DNA from: an uncultured cyanobacterium | Lineage (GTDB): Bacteria > Cyanobacteriota > Vampirovibrionia > Gastranaerophilales > Gastranaerophilaceae | Direction: 5' to 3' | Length of the DNA: 48,240 nucleotides | NCBI GenBank assembly: GCA_902495705.1 | Contig: CABUXT010000016.1 | Coordinates: 1-48,240 of the forward strand | The notes under the pieces: model-generated | The model's database searches: none | Told to the model about the DNA's origin: nothing | The model's input: the letters and a program-made list of their open reading frames with translations, nothing else | In this document: positions 7,291 to 14,007 of the stretch, piece after piece | How the letters are laid out: each line of letters begins with the position of its first letter | How positions within the stretch are numbered: the first letter of the stretch is position 1 | Made by a program: the position numbers and the translations under genes

Positions 7291-8364
7291 CTAAAACCTC
7301 TTCTTTAATTCATTTGATAATTCAAAAACTAAATCCATCGCCTTTTGCGCAAGTTCAACGCTCAATGAGCCTGCTCCGCAAGATGATGTTATAAGCGAAT
7401 TATCTGTAATAAGTTTCTCATCAATGCCTTTATTAGTCAAATATTTTATTCCCTGTTCAAAATCTTTGATTAAATCATCAAGGGTAATCTTTTTCAAAGC
7501 CTCAACATCAAGTGTAGGAACTAATCCCCAAGCAAGTTTTCCACCGTTTTTCAAAAATTTATCTATTTCTTGTGCGAATAAGCCAAGATGTTCAGAAAAA
7601 GCGAATGCATCAAAATTAATAATATCAGCTTTTGCTTTTATCATAATTGTCCAATCACATTTTCCGCAACAGTGAATCGCACTGATACCGCCATTTTGAT
7701 GAATAATTTCACTTATTTCGGACAACATATCTACAACATTTTTTTCTGAAATCGTCAGATAAGCAGATGTTCCAAGTTGAGAGAGTGTCGGCTCATCCAT
7801 AAAAATAATCGGTGTTGTTGTCGGATTTGCGCGTTTTATATGTTTAATTTGCCACAAAACCTTTAGCGTCAAGAGTTTCACGACAATTTCGCGCAATGTT
7901 TCATCAAATATTGCATTAACTCCATTTTGGTCAGTCAACATTGCGGCAAGCGTGAACGGACCGATAATTTGAGCCTTTGCAAATTTTGGTTTTGTATCTT
8001 TGATAAATTTTTCAAATTCAGGAAATGTTGATGAAAACTCTTTGCTGATTGCATATTTTTCCAAAGTTTCCGAATCTGTATCTGCGATTATTTCTTCATA
8101 ATCAGTGAAAAAGCTTTCTAAATCTTCAAAAAACTTTTCACTTTCTGTATCAATCTCAAAACTTTCCTTAGAAGGCAAAAACGAAGGCAATCCTTCCAAA
8201 AATTGGATAGTCATGTCTTCGTTTCTGTTAATATTGCTAAGTTGCGGATAAAAAGGAATTTCAGGAAAATCCTTTTTTACAACTTCCATTGCCGACTCAA
8301 CAGTATTGTGAGGTAGTGAACCAATTGCTAATGCTTGTAGTTTTAGGTCTGATAATTGATTCAT
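7291..8364 (-). CDS. MetE/UroD-like methyltransferase-fold protein
   Basis: A 357-residue protein of the uroporphyrinogen decarboxylase / cobalamin-independent methionine synthase superfamily. It begins with AIGSLPH, typical of MetE-like TIM barrels, and has IHCCGKC around residue 235 and SSCGAGSL near residue 333, matching the HXC...C zinc site that activates a thiol substrate in MetE, MtaA and core-MetE proteins. It lacks the long N-terminal half of classical MetE. ATG at 8364 with AGGAG 5 nt upstream is preferred over GTG at 8370. It sits between rplI and the CooC-like gene. The substrate cannot be assigned; a methyl transfer from a corrinoid protein is a reasonable guess. Confidence 0.75.
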   Translation of the reverse strand: MNQLSDLKLQALAIGSLPHNTVESAMEVVKKDFPEIPFYPQLSNINRNEDMTIQFLEGLPSFLPSKESFEIDTESEKFFEDLESFFTDYEEIIADTDSETLEKYAISKEFSSTFPEFEKFIKDTKPKFAKAQIIGPFTLAAMLTDQNGVNAIFDETLREIVVKLLTLKVLWQIKHIKRANPTTTPIIFMDEPTLSQLGTSAYLTISEKNVVDMLSEISEIIHQNGGISAIHCCGKCDWTIMIKAKADIINFDAFAFSEHLGLFAQEIDKFLKNGGKLAWGLVPTLDVEALKKITLDDLIKDFEQGIKYLTNKGIDEKLITDNSLITSSCGAGSLSVELAQKAMDLVFELSNELKKRF

Positions 8365-8385
8365 CCGCACTCCTGTTTTGCCAAA

Positions 8386-8883
8386 CTATTCAGCTGATTC
8401 TTCTGAAGATTCTTCGATTGATTCTTTAACAACTTCAGATGCCGTAACTACAACGTTTAATTCAGATTTAACTTTTGAAGTCAATTTGATTAACATTACA
8501 TAGTTACCGATTTTGTTAATTGGAGCGTTAAGAGAAACTGATTTTCTGTCAACTTCAATACCTGCTTGAGCTTGCAATTCTTCAGCCAATTTTTTAGTTG
8601 TGATTGTACCGAACAATTTACCAGATTCACCAGCTTTAGCAGACAATTCCAATTTGCCGAATTTTTCAATTGCAGCAGCTTTTTCCAAAGCTTCTTGGTG
8701 CAATTTTTCTTGTTTAGCTTTAATTCTAGCGATATTTTTTTCTCTATTTTCCAAAGCTCCTGCAGTTGCAACTTCTGCTGCACCTTGAGGAAGTAGGAAG
8801 TTTCTGGCATAACCGTCTTTAACGTTGATAACGTCGCCAACTTCGCCTAAGTTTTGAACTTCTTTTTTCAATATAACTTGCAT
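8386..8883 (-). CDS. rplI: 50S ribosomal protein bL9
   Basis: This 165-residue protein binds 23S rRNA domain V near the L1 stalk. The N-terminal domain MQVILKKEVQNLGEVGD...NFLLPQGAA is the bL9 signature; a charged connecting helix (about residues 48-80) leads to the C-terminal domain with GKLFGTITTKKLAE. It is slightly longer than the usual 148 residues because of an acidic Ser/Glu tail (SSEESAE). SD AGGAG precedes the ATG. It heads the run that ends with folD, 21 bp before the MetE-like gene, an unusual set of partners because bL9 normally sits with rpsF, ssb and rpsR. Confidence 0.97.
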   Translation of the reverse strand: MQVILKKEVQNLGEVGDVINVKDGYARNFLLPQGAAEVATAGALENREKNIARIKAKQEKLHQEALEKAAAIEKFGKLELSAKAGESGKLFGTITTKKLAEELQAQAGIEVDRKSVSLNAPINKIGNYVMLIKLTSKVKSELNVVVTASEVVKESIEESSEESAE

Positions 8884-9035
8884 TTTACAATTCTCCTTTT
8901 ACATTTATATTTCTGCATGTAGCCCTAACATACTACAAAAAGAATAATTTGTCGAGGGGTTATATAATTTTGTTAAGGAAAAGCTCGTTGATGCAAAAGT
9001 GATGATGGTTGACTAGAGTTGCTAGGACACTAAGA

Positions 9036-9420
9036 TATTGTAGGTCGGCTTTACCAGGCCGACATGGATTTTTGTTTAAGGTGGGCTGGTGAGCCCACCC
9101 TACTTTATATCACATCTCATTTCAATATCTTTTACCAATCAAAAAAGTCATTGTCATTCTGAAAGCTTAGAAAAATTAGACGAATGAGTGAGGCTAAATT
9201 TTTCTTGCTATTCATAATCTATCAATGTTGATTTTGAAAATTAACCTCTATGTATTACTTTTTAATCAAATGGATAGACCCTGAATCTACGCAGTCGCAT
9301 AAAACGTGACTCCACTTCGTTGCGCACTCTGCTCCTGCTGTTCAGGGGGACAATATAAAAAAGCCTGCCCTCTTGCCATCCAGCCTTCCTGTCCTCCTGC
9401 TGGCAACTTTTTCCACTCAA
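9036..9420. repeat. Interspersed repeat island between rplI and the DUF2023-like gene
   Basis: It contains GTAGGTCGGC...GCCGAC (9040-9063), AAGGTGGGCTGGTGAGCCC (9078-9103), a hairpin unit starting GTCATTCTGAAAGCTT (about 9153-9225), then the GACCCTGAATCTACGCAG...CTGTTCAGGG unit (about 9275-9345), and a CTGCCCTCTTGCC unit (about 9364-9400). Positions about 9078-9232 are almost identical to 15992-16146. Between 8884 and 9035 nothing else is seen beyond the rplI promoter region. Confidence 0.85.
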
Positions 9421-9455
9421 TTTCGTCTTTAACCATAGGAAGAGAGGAATTGCGG

Positions 9456-9770
9456 ATGGAAATATTTTCAAATCTTGTGTATGAGTATAAAAAAGGGGTT
9501 CGCGATTTGATTTTGTTCACGTGCACAAAATCACAAGCCGTTGAATGTCTAAACTATCTAAACAAACTCAATATAAAATATTTGGCTGTCACAGTTGGAG
9601 AAGGGAAAATCAATCTATTTTTCGGAAATGATAAATGTTTGCAGATACTCAAAAGTTTTTCAAGCTTAAATTTGGATGAAATATCTACCCACGAGGATTT
9701 TATTTTAGGAATAATGCTTGGCTATTCAAGGGCTGAACAGTATTCAAGGCTACTTGCAAAAACCTGTTAA
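9456..9770 (+). CDS. DUF2023-like protein
   Basis: A 104-residue protein. The sequence FSNLVYEYKKGVRDLILFT near the start, VGEGKINLFFG in the middle and EDFILGIMLGYSRAEQYSR near the end match what I remember of the DUF2023 family, a small cytoplasmic family of unknown role. The frame is open further upstream, to 9306, but that part encodes interspersed repeat, so ATG at 9456, preceded by GAGAGG about 10 nt upstream, is the real start. It stands alone, followed by about 260 bp without a gene. No function is assigned. Confidence 0.7.
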   Translation: MEIFSNLVYEYKKGVRDLILFTCTKSQAVECLNYLNKLNIKYLAVTVGEGKINLFFGNDKCLQILKSFSSLNLDEISTHEDFILGIMLGYSRAEQYSRLLAKTC

Positions 9771-9892
9771 AATTTTTCGTAACTTTTTGTAAATTTAGCC
9801 TCCTCAATCCATTTATTGATGTTTTTGATAAAAAAGGCATGCTTTTCTTGTCAGACATGAGTTTTGGCAGATTCAAGATATAGACATATTAA

Positions 9893-9970
9893 GAAATGTA
9901 AAGGCTTATAGTGAAACTCCTTTGGGGCTGAAATCATGTCAGCGACATGGTTTCAGCCATGTTTATTTTC
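9893..9970 (+). ncRNA. Candidate small structured RNA upstream of yggS
   Basis: A promoter-like TTGGCA at 9864-9869, 17-bp spacer and TATTAA at 9887-9892 precede a stretch with an AAAGG...CCTTT stem and a strong hairpin, GGCTGAAATCATGTC / GACATGGTTTCAGCC (9926-9940 / 9944-9958, one mismatch). A weak T-rich tail follows. It matches no RNA family I can recognise; it may simply be a terminator hairpin or a palindromic repeat. Confidence 0.3.
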
Positions 9971-9996
9971 TGTTACAAAACTATCGAATAAATATT

Positions 9997-10031
9997 TTGG
10001 ACATGCCGAAAAAACAAGGTACAATTAAATT
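9997..10031 (+). promoter_or_regulatory. Sigma-70-type promoter of yggS-sepF
   Basis: TTGGAC (9997-10002), 17-bp spacer, TACAAT (10020-10025), then 6 nt to an in-frame ATG at 10032. The same -10 to ATG distance recurs at eight other genes, so a leaderless transcript is possible, although a good SD exists for the internal start at 10071. Confidence 0.65.
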
Positions 10032-10070
10032 ATGCTCATGTTTGAGCAATTTTCTTGTAGAGGTGAAATG

Positions 10071-10733
10071 ATGTTTGAGACAATTAAGAAAAATCTTTTA
10101 CGCATACAAGAAGATATCGCACCTTGTAAACCCAGAATAATTGCAGTTACAAAGTATTTTAGCAAAGAAGCTATGATTGCAGCTTATGAGGCAGGATTAC
10201 GCGACTTTGGAGAATCAAGAGTAATTGAAGCTTCTGAAAAGATAAACAGCTTACCTGATAAAGTGAGAAAAAATTCTACATTCCACTTGATTGGTCATTT
10301 ACAGACTAACAAAGTGAAACACGCAGTAAAGAATTTTGATTACATTCATTCGGTAGATTCAATAAAACTTGCGCAGAGCATTTCTCAACACGCAGCAGAA
10401 ATCGGCAAAGTTCAAAAGGTACTTATTCAAATCAATAATGCCAACGAAGAACAAAAGTTCGGTTTTTCAAAAGAAGAAGTGTTTGAGGCTTTTGAGCAAA
10501 TTCAGAAACTTGGTTCACTTGAGATTGTCGGAGTGATGAATATGGCTCCGCTAGGAATACCGGAAGAGGAAATTGGGAGATTATTTTCGGATATCGTTCA
10601 AATTAAAAATGAACTGGAGAAAAAGTATAATTGCAGTTTGAAAGAGATTTCAATGGGTATGAGTCAGGATTACAAAATAGCAGCTCAAAAAGGTTCGACA
10701 ATGCTTAGGGTAGGTAGAAAATTATTTGAATGA
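10071..10733 (+). CDS. yggS: YggS/PROSC family PLP-binding protein
   Basis: About 220 residues, the normal size of the pyridoxal phosphate homeostasis protein, a non-catalytic fold III PLP carrier. The PLP-binding lysine is in RIIAVTKYF (K28 from this start); FGESRV, HLIGHLQTNK, SVDS, GVMNMAP and MGMSQDY are conserved motifs. ATG at 10071 has AGAGGTG upstream at 5-6 nt. The in-frame ATG at 10032 lies exactly 6 nt after a -10 box and would add 13 residues not typical of the family. It is followed 18 bp later by sepF, a linkage conserved in Cyanobacteria and Firmicutes. Confidence 0.93.
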   Translation: MFETIKKNLLRIQEDIAPCKPRIIAVTKYFSKEAMIAAYEAGLRDFGESRVIEASEKINSLPDKVRKNSTFHLIGHLQTNKVKHAVKNFDYIHSVDSIKLAQSISQHAAEIGKVQKVLIQINNANEEQKFGFSKEEVFEAFEQIQKLGSLEIVGVMNMAPLGIPEEEIGRLFSDIVQIKNELEKKYNCSLKEISMGMSQDYKIAAQKGSTMLRVGRKLFE

Positions 10734-10751
10734 TAAACGGAGGAAAAGTCG

Positions 10752-11267
10752 GTGGCAGCAATAACAGATAGTTTCAGAAAAGTAGTAGATTTCGTAATGG
10801 ATGGTTTCCGTGGTGAAAATCCATTTGTTGATATGAATGATTCTGATGAATATGAAGATGATTATGATTATGTAGAAGACGGTAATGCAGTAAGAGAAGT
10901 TGCACCATCTTATACACCGGTTGTAGAAAAACATAACGAAACAAAAATTCTAAATCACCCAAGTATGAATAGAGGTGGTAACGAAGTTGTTGTTGTTGAA
11001 CCTCGCTCATTTGATGACGCTGCCACAATTGTTCAACACTTGAAAGACAGAAAAATCGTTATGCTAAACCTACACCTTTTAGATAAAGAACAATCTCAAA
11101 GAACAATTGATTTTGTTTGTGGTGCATCTCAAGCATTAAACGGAAATCCTAAAAAAGTTGGCGATTTGGTATTTGTTTTTGCTCCTAGCAATGTAACTTT
11201 ATCAGCAGATACAAATCCTCAACAAAGCAAATTTGATGATTCATTGTGGAGAACATCTCTACAATAG
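10752..11267 (+). CDS. sepF: Cell division protein SepF
   Basis: This 171-residue protein is an FtsZ-binding membrane anchor and ring organiser. The C-terminal domain contains VVVVEPRSFDDAATIVQHL, LDKEQSQRTIDFV and the GDLVFVFAPSNV strand typical of SepF. The N-terminus is a helix (TDSFRKVVDFVMDG) suited to membrane binding, followed by an acidic D/E/Y-rich linker. The start is GTG at 10752 with GGAGG about 9 nt upstream. It is cotranscribed with yggS, and a good terminator follows at 11308. The short C-terminal tail after the SepF fold is Q/S/D-rich. Confidence 0.95.
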   Translation: MAAITDSFRKVVDFVMDGFRGENPFVDMNDSDEYEDDYDYVEDGNAVREVAPSYTPVVEKHNETKILNHPSMNRGGNEVVVVEPRSFDDAATIVQHLKDRKIVMLNLHLLDKEQSQRTIDFVCGASQALNGNPKKVGDLVFVFAPSNVTLSADTNPQQSKFDDSLWRTSLQ

Positions 11268-11307
11268 AATATTTTTGGTATGAGAAGAGAGATAGTTTAG
11301 ATAAAAC

Positions 11308-11340
11308 AGGCGGGTCATAATTTGAACCGCCTTTTCTTTA
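11308..11340 (+). terminator. Rho-independent terminator of sepF
   Basis: AGGCGG, a loop of about 13 nt and CCGCCT followed by TTTCTTT. Confidence 0.8.
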
Positions 11341-11458
11341 AATTTTAAAACATTGGAATTAAGATATTTGGGGCTAAGCCTGTATTTTCAAAAAAGTATC
11401 AGTTCAACAACACATTTGAGCCATTAGGGCTGATAATTTTATTGAAAGGGGTGATGTT

Positions 11459-11539
11459 ATGGAAGATATCAATTTAACCTTAATTTTGCTTTTATTGATT
11501 TTATTCATAATAAAAAGTGGCACCTATCCGTTAAGATAA
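11459..11539 (+). CDS. Candidate type I toxin, 26-residue single-membrane-helix peptide
   Basis: A short frame encodes 26 residues: an acidic start (MEDIN), a run of about 14 Leu/Ile/Phe residues able to span the membrane, and a small KSGTYPLR tail. A very strong SD, AAGGGGTG, lies 5 nt upstream. A convergent antisense RNA with its own promoter and terminator overlaps the 3' end (see 11512-11588). Size, charge pattern and antisense overlap are those of type I toxins such as TxpA, Fst and holin-like toxins. No match to a named family was recognised. A leader from about 11370 could fold through TATCAG...CTGATA. A second module with the same SD segment lies at 21777. Confidence 0.6.
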   Translation: MEDINLTLILLLLILFIIKSGTYPLR

Positions 11540-11588
11540 GCGCCATTAGCCATTACAGGTTACGGTAGTAAGCGGCTACCGCCCCTTT
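11512..11588 (-). ncRNA. Candidate antisense RNA antitoxin for the peptide at 11459
   Basis: On the minus strand, TTGAAA (complement of 11618-11623), a 17-bp spacer and TATAAT (complement of 11595-11600) predict transcription from about 11588. The RNA would contain the hairpin CGGTAG...CTACCG and end in a terminator formed by GGCGCTTATC...GATAGGTGCC followed by ACTTTTT (complement of 11512-11544), inside the last codons of the peptide gene. The -35 lies just past the ffh stop codon. Confidence 0.55.
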
Positions 11589-11594
11589 AATTTT

Positions 11595-11623
11595 ATTATA
11601 ACTTATGTTTCACAATATTTCAA
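11595..11623 (-). promoter_or_regulatory. Promoter of the antisense RNA
   Basis: TTGAAA-17-TATAAT, the closest match to the sigma-70 consensus in this neighbourhood, reading away from ffh and into the peptide gene. Confidence 0.65.
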
Positions 11624-11631
11624 GTGTGTTA

Positions 11632-13011
11632 TTAAAACCTTCTGCGTTTTAGCATATTCATAGCTTTAACCATAGCTTTTTTCTCATTCATTTTGCCAAA
11701 ACCGCTGAACATTTTTTGCATTTTGTTCATTCCGCCCATCATTTGGCGCATTTGTTCAAACTGTTTTACATAAAGATTAATTGTATGTAAATCCATGCCA
11801 CAGCCTTTTGCGATACGTTTTTTGCGACTGGTGTTCATCAGATGCGGATTGTCACGTTCTTCCGGTGTCATACTTTGAATAAAAACTTCAATCTTTTTAA
11901 ACTCGGTTTCACTTGCGTGTGAAATCTTTTCTCTATCAGCTTGTTTTAGATTAACCCCCGGAATCATTCCTAAAATTTGGTCCATAGAGCCAAACATCTT
12001 CATCTGTTTTTGCATATTCAAAAAGTCGTTAAAACTGAACTCTTCTTTTTCCATTTTTTCTTGGAATTTCAGAGCCTCTTTTTCGTCAAAAACCTCTTGA
12101 GCGCGCTCAACCAATGAAACAATATCACCCATACCAAGGATTCTTGTTGCCATACGCTCCGGATAGAAATCTTCAAGTGCATTAAGTTTTTCGCCTGTAC
12201 CGGTTAGCTTAATTGGTTTTCCGGTACAATGTACAACAGATAACGCTGAACCTCCGCGAGAATCACCATCAAGCTTTGTCAAAACAAGACCTGTCAAACC
12301 TATTTGAGCATCAAAGTTTTCTGCAACATGGACAGCCTCTTGACCTGTCATTGCATCAATTACAAGAAGTTTTTCGTGCGGTTGGAAAACTCTATCAATA
12401 ATCAAAAGTTCTGCCATCATTTCGGTATCAATTTGCAAACGTCCTGCGGTATCGAGGATTACAACATTAAAACCTTTTTCTTTTGCATAATTTAATGCGC
12501 CTTGGACAATATTTTGAACATCTTTAGATTCAGGAATCGTAAAAACTTCGCACCCAATTTCCTGCCCAAGAGTCTGTAATTGTGAAATCGCTGCTGGTCT
12601 ATAAACATCACACGCAACAAGTAGCGGATTTTTTCCTTCTTTCTTCAATTTAACCGCAAGCTTTGCAGAAGATGTTGTTTTACCAGACCCCTGCAAACCA
12701 AGCATCATAATTATACTTGGATGACCTGACAAATTAAGCGGTTTTAATTCTTTACCCAGAAGTTCCACCAACTCATCATGAACAATTTTGACAAGTTGTT
12801 GAGAAGGGTTCACCCCTTGCAAAACATTTTCACCTTCAGCCTTATCTTTGATTGAAGAAATGAAAGATTTTACAACGCGCAAATTCACATCCGCCTCCAA
12901 TAGCGCACGCCTGATTTCGCGCAAAGCGTCTTGCATATTGTCTTGTGTTAATTCTTGCGAATGTGTTTTAGAAATTATATTTTGTAGTTTTTCACTTAAA
13001 TTGTCAAACAT
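11632..13011 (-). CDS. ffh: Signal recognition particle GTPase Ffh
   Basis: A 459-residue SRP54 protein that binds signal sequences and 4.5S RNA and docks with FtsY at the membrane. The N-terminal four-helix bundle (about 1-95) is followed by the G domain: GLQGSGKT (105-112), the SRP-specific ACDVYRPAA, DTAGRLQ and TKLDGDSRGG. The M domain from about 300 is Met-rich (MRQMMGGMNKMQKMF) and has SRKKRIAKGCGM, matching the SRXXRIAXGSG RNA-binding motif with Cys for Ser. AAGGA lies about 8 nt before the ATG. It stands alone, with the SRP RNA not seen in the window. Confidence 0.98.
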   Translation of the reverse strand: MFDNLSEKLQNIISKTHSQELTQDNMQDALREIRRALLEADVNLRVVKSFISSIKDKAEGENVLQGVNPSQQLVKIVHDELVELLGKELKPLNLSGHPSIIMMLGLQGSGKTTSSAKLAVKLKKEGKNPLLVACDVYRPAAISQLQTLGQEIGCEVFTIPESKDVQNIVQGALNYAKEKGFNVVILDTAGRLQIDTEMMAELLIIDRVFQPHEKLLVIDAMTGQEAVHVAENFDAQIGLTGLVLTKLDGDSRGGSALSVVHCTGKPIKLTGTGEKLNALEDFYPERMATRILGMGDIVSLVERAQEVFDEKEALKFQEKMEKEEFSFNDFLNMQKQMKMFGSMDQILGMIPGVNLKQADREKISHASETEFKKIEVFIQSMTPEERDNPHLMNTSRKKRIAKGCGMDLHTINLYVKQFEQMRQMMGGMNKMQKMFSGFGKMNEKKAMVKAMNMLKRRRF

Positions 13012-13131
13012 ATTAGAATCCTTTTAAAAAGTACCTATAAGCCGATTTTATCATGAAAATAAATAACAAACACTTTAAATATTATATAAAATATGCTAAA
13101 ATAGAAAAGTAATATAAATTGGGAGTTTGAT

Positions 13132-13572
13132 ATGAAAAATAAATTTGCGTTATATAGCTTGGTTATGACAGTTGTATTATTTGGAGCGGTTTCTTATGCA
13201 GTGAATATGCCATCTGCACCGGTATCATACTCTCGCCCTGTTGCTAAGACTCCGGCTTATGCGGAAGCTGAAAACCCAAATGCAGTAGCAACACCGCAAA
13301 ATAGTGGAGGCACACAGTCTTTGGACTCATTGGCTATGTCCGCTTTGAAAGCAGCAGAAAACCGCAATAATCAGCAAATGAATGTATATATTCGTCAAAT
13401 GTTTGCAAAAGGCGTTACAGGAATAAATACACCACAAATCGCTGCAAAACGAACTCCACACTGCCCACCGATAAGAATGGAATTGAATGGCAGACAATTA
13501 AGTGGCAGCCTGTGCGCAAGAATGGGCTATGAATACAATGGCAAAATGCACAATGTTGGATATTGTAAATAG
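13132..13572 (+). CDS. Exported small protein of unknown function
   Basis: A 146-residue protein with a Sec signal peptide: MKNK, a hydrophobic core LVMTVVLFGAV and a likely cleavage after SYA at about residue 23. The mature part has a Pro/Ala-rich low-complexity stretch, an Asn/Gln-rich helix (AAENRNNQQMNVYIRQM) and three cysteines in the C-terminal 40 residues (HCPPI, SLCARMGYE, VGYCK), so a disulphide is possible in the periplasm. SD GGGAG is present. The gene sits alone between ffh and a repeat island. I recognise no family; it is probably lineage-specific. Confidence 0.75.
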   Translation: MKNKFALYSLVMTVVLFGAVSYAVNMPSAPVSYSRPVAKTPAYAEAENPNAVATPQNSGGTQSLDSLAMSALKAAENRNNQQMNVYIRQMFAKGVTGINTPQIAAKRTPHCPPIRMELNGRQLSGSLCARMGYEYNGKMHNVGYCK

Positions 13573-13611
13573 GGTAGAGAACAAGAAACCAAGCTTATTA
13601 ATGGCATTTAT

Positions 13612-13965
13612 TATTTTGTCATTCTGAAAGCTTAGAAAATTTGTGCGAAGAATGAGCACAAAATTTTCTTGCTATTCAGAATCTATCAATGCTGATTTTA
13701 AAAATTAACCTCTTTGCATTACTTTTTAATCAAATGGATAGACCCTGAATCTACGCAGTCGCATAAAACGTGACTCCACTTCGTTTCGCACTCTGCTCCT
13801 GCTGTTCAGGGTGACATAGACCCATGTGTTCTATTTGAGATTCCGAAACAGTCTTGGATTATTGGCAGTTCGGACGGCTCAACGCAGTCCTCACTAGGAC
13901 GTGCTGGGTTCACTTCGTTCACACGGCGCACTTGCCAAAATCCGCAGTTCAGAATGACAATGCAA
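13612..13965. repeat. Composite interspersed repeat island
   Basis: From 13616 the plus strand reads: hairpin unit (GTCATTCTGAAAGCTT...TTCAGAATC), a linker ending ATCAAATGGATAGACCCTGA, the TCTACGCAGTCGC...CTGTTCAGGGTGAC unit (to about 13826), then a GATTCCGAAACAGTCTTGG...GCAGTTCAGAATGAC unit (to about 13960). The same order of hairpin, linker and second unit is seen at 9153-9345, and its beginning at 48110-48240. No gene is seen between 13573 and 14007. Confidence 0.85.
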
Positions 13966-14007
13966 AAAGGTCATATCACCGAAACACCATGCTTACGGTA
14001 TACATCA

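Noticed and set aside
8496..8840. Alternative frame inside rplI, rich in Leu/Lys/Asn
   Set aside because: It is a frame-shifted shadow of the clear bL9 gene.
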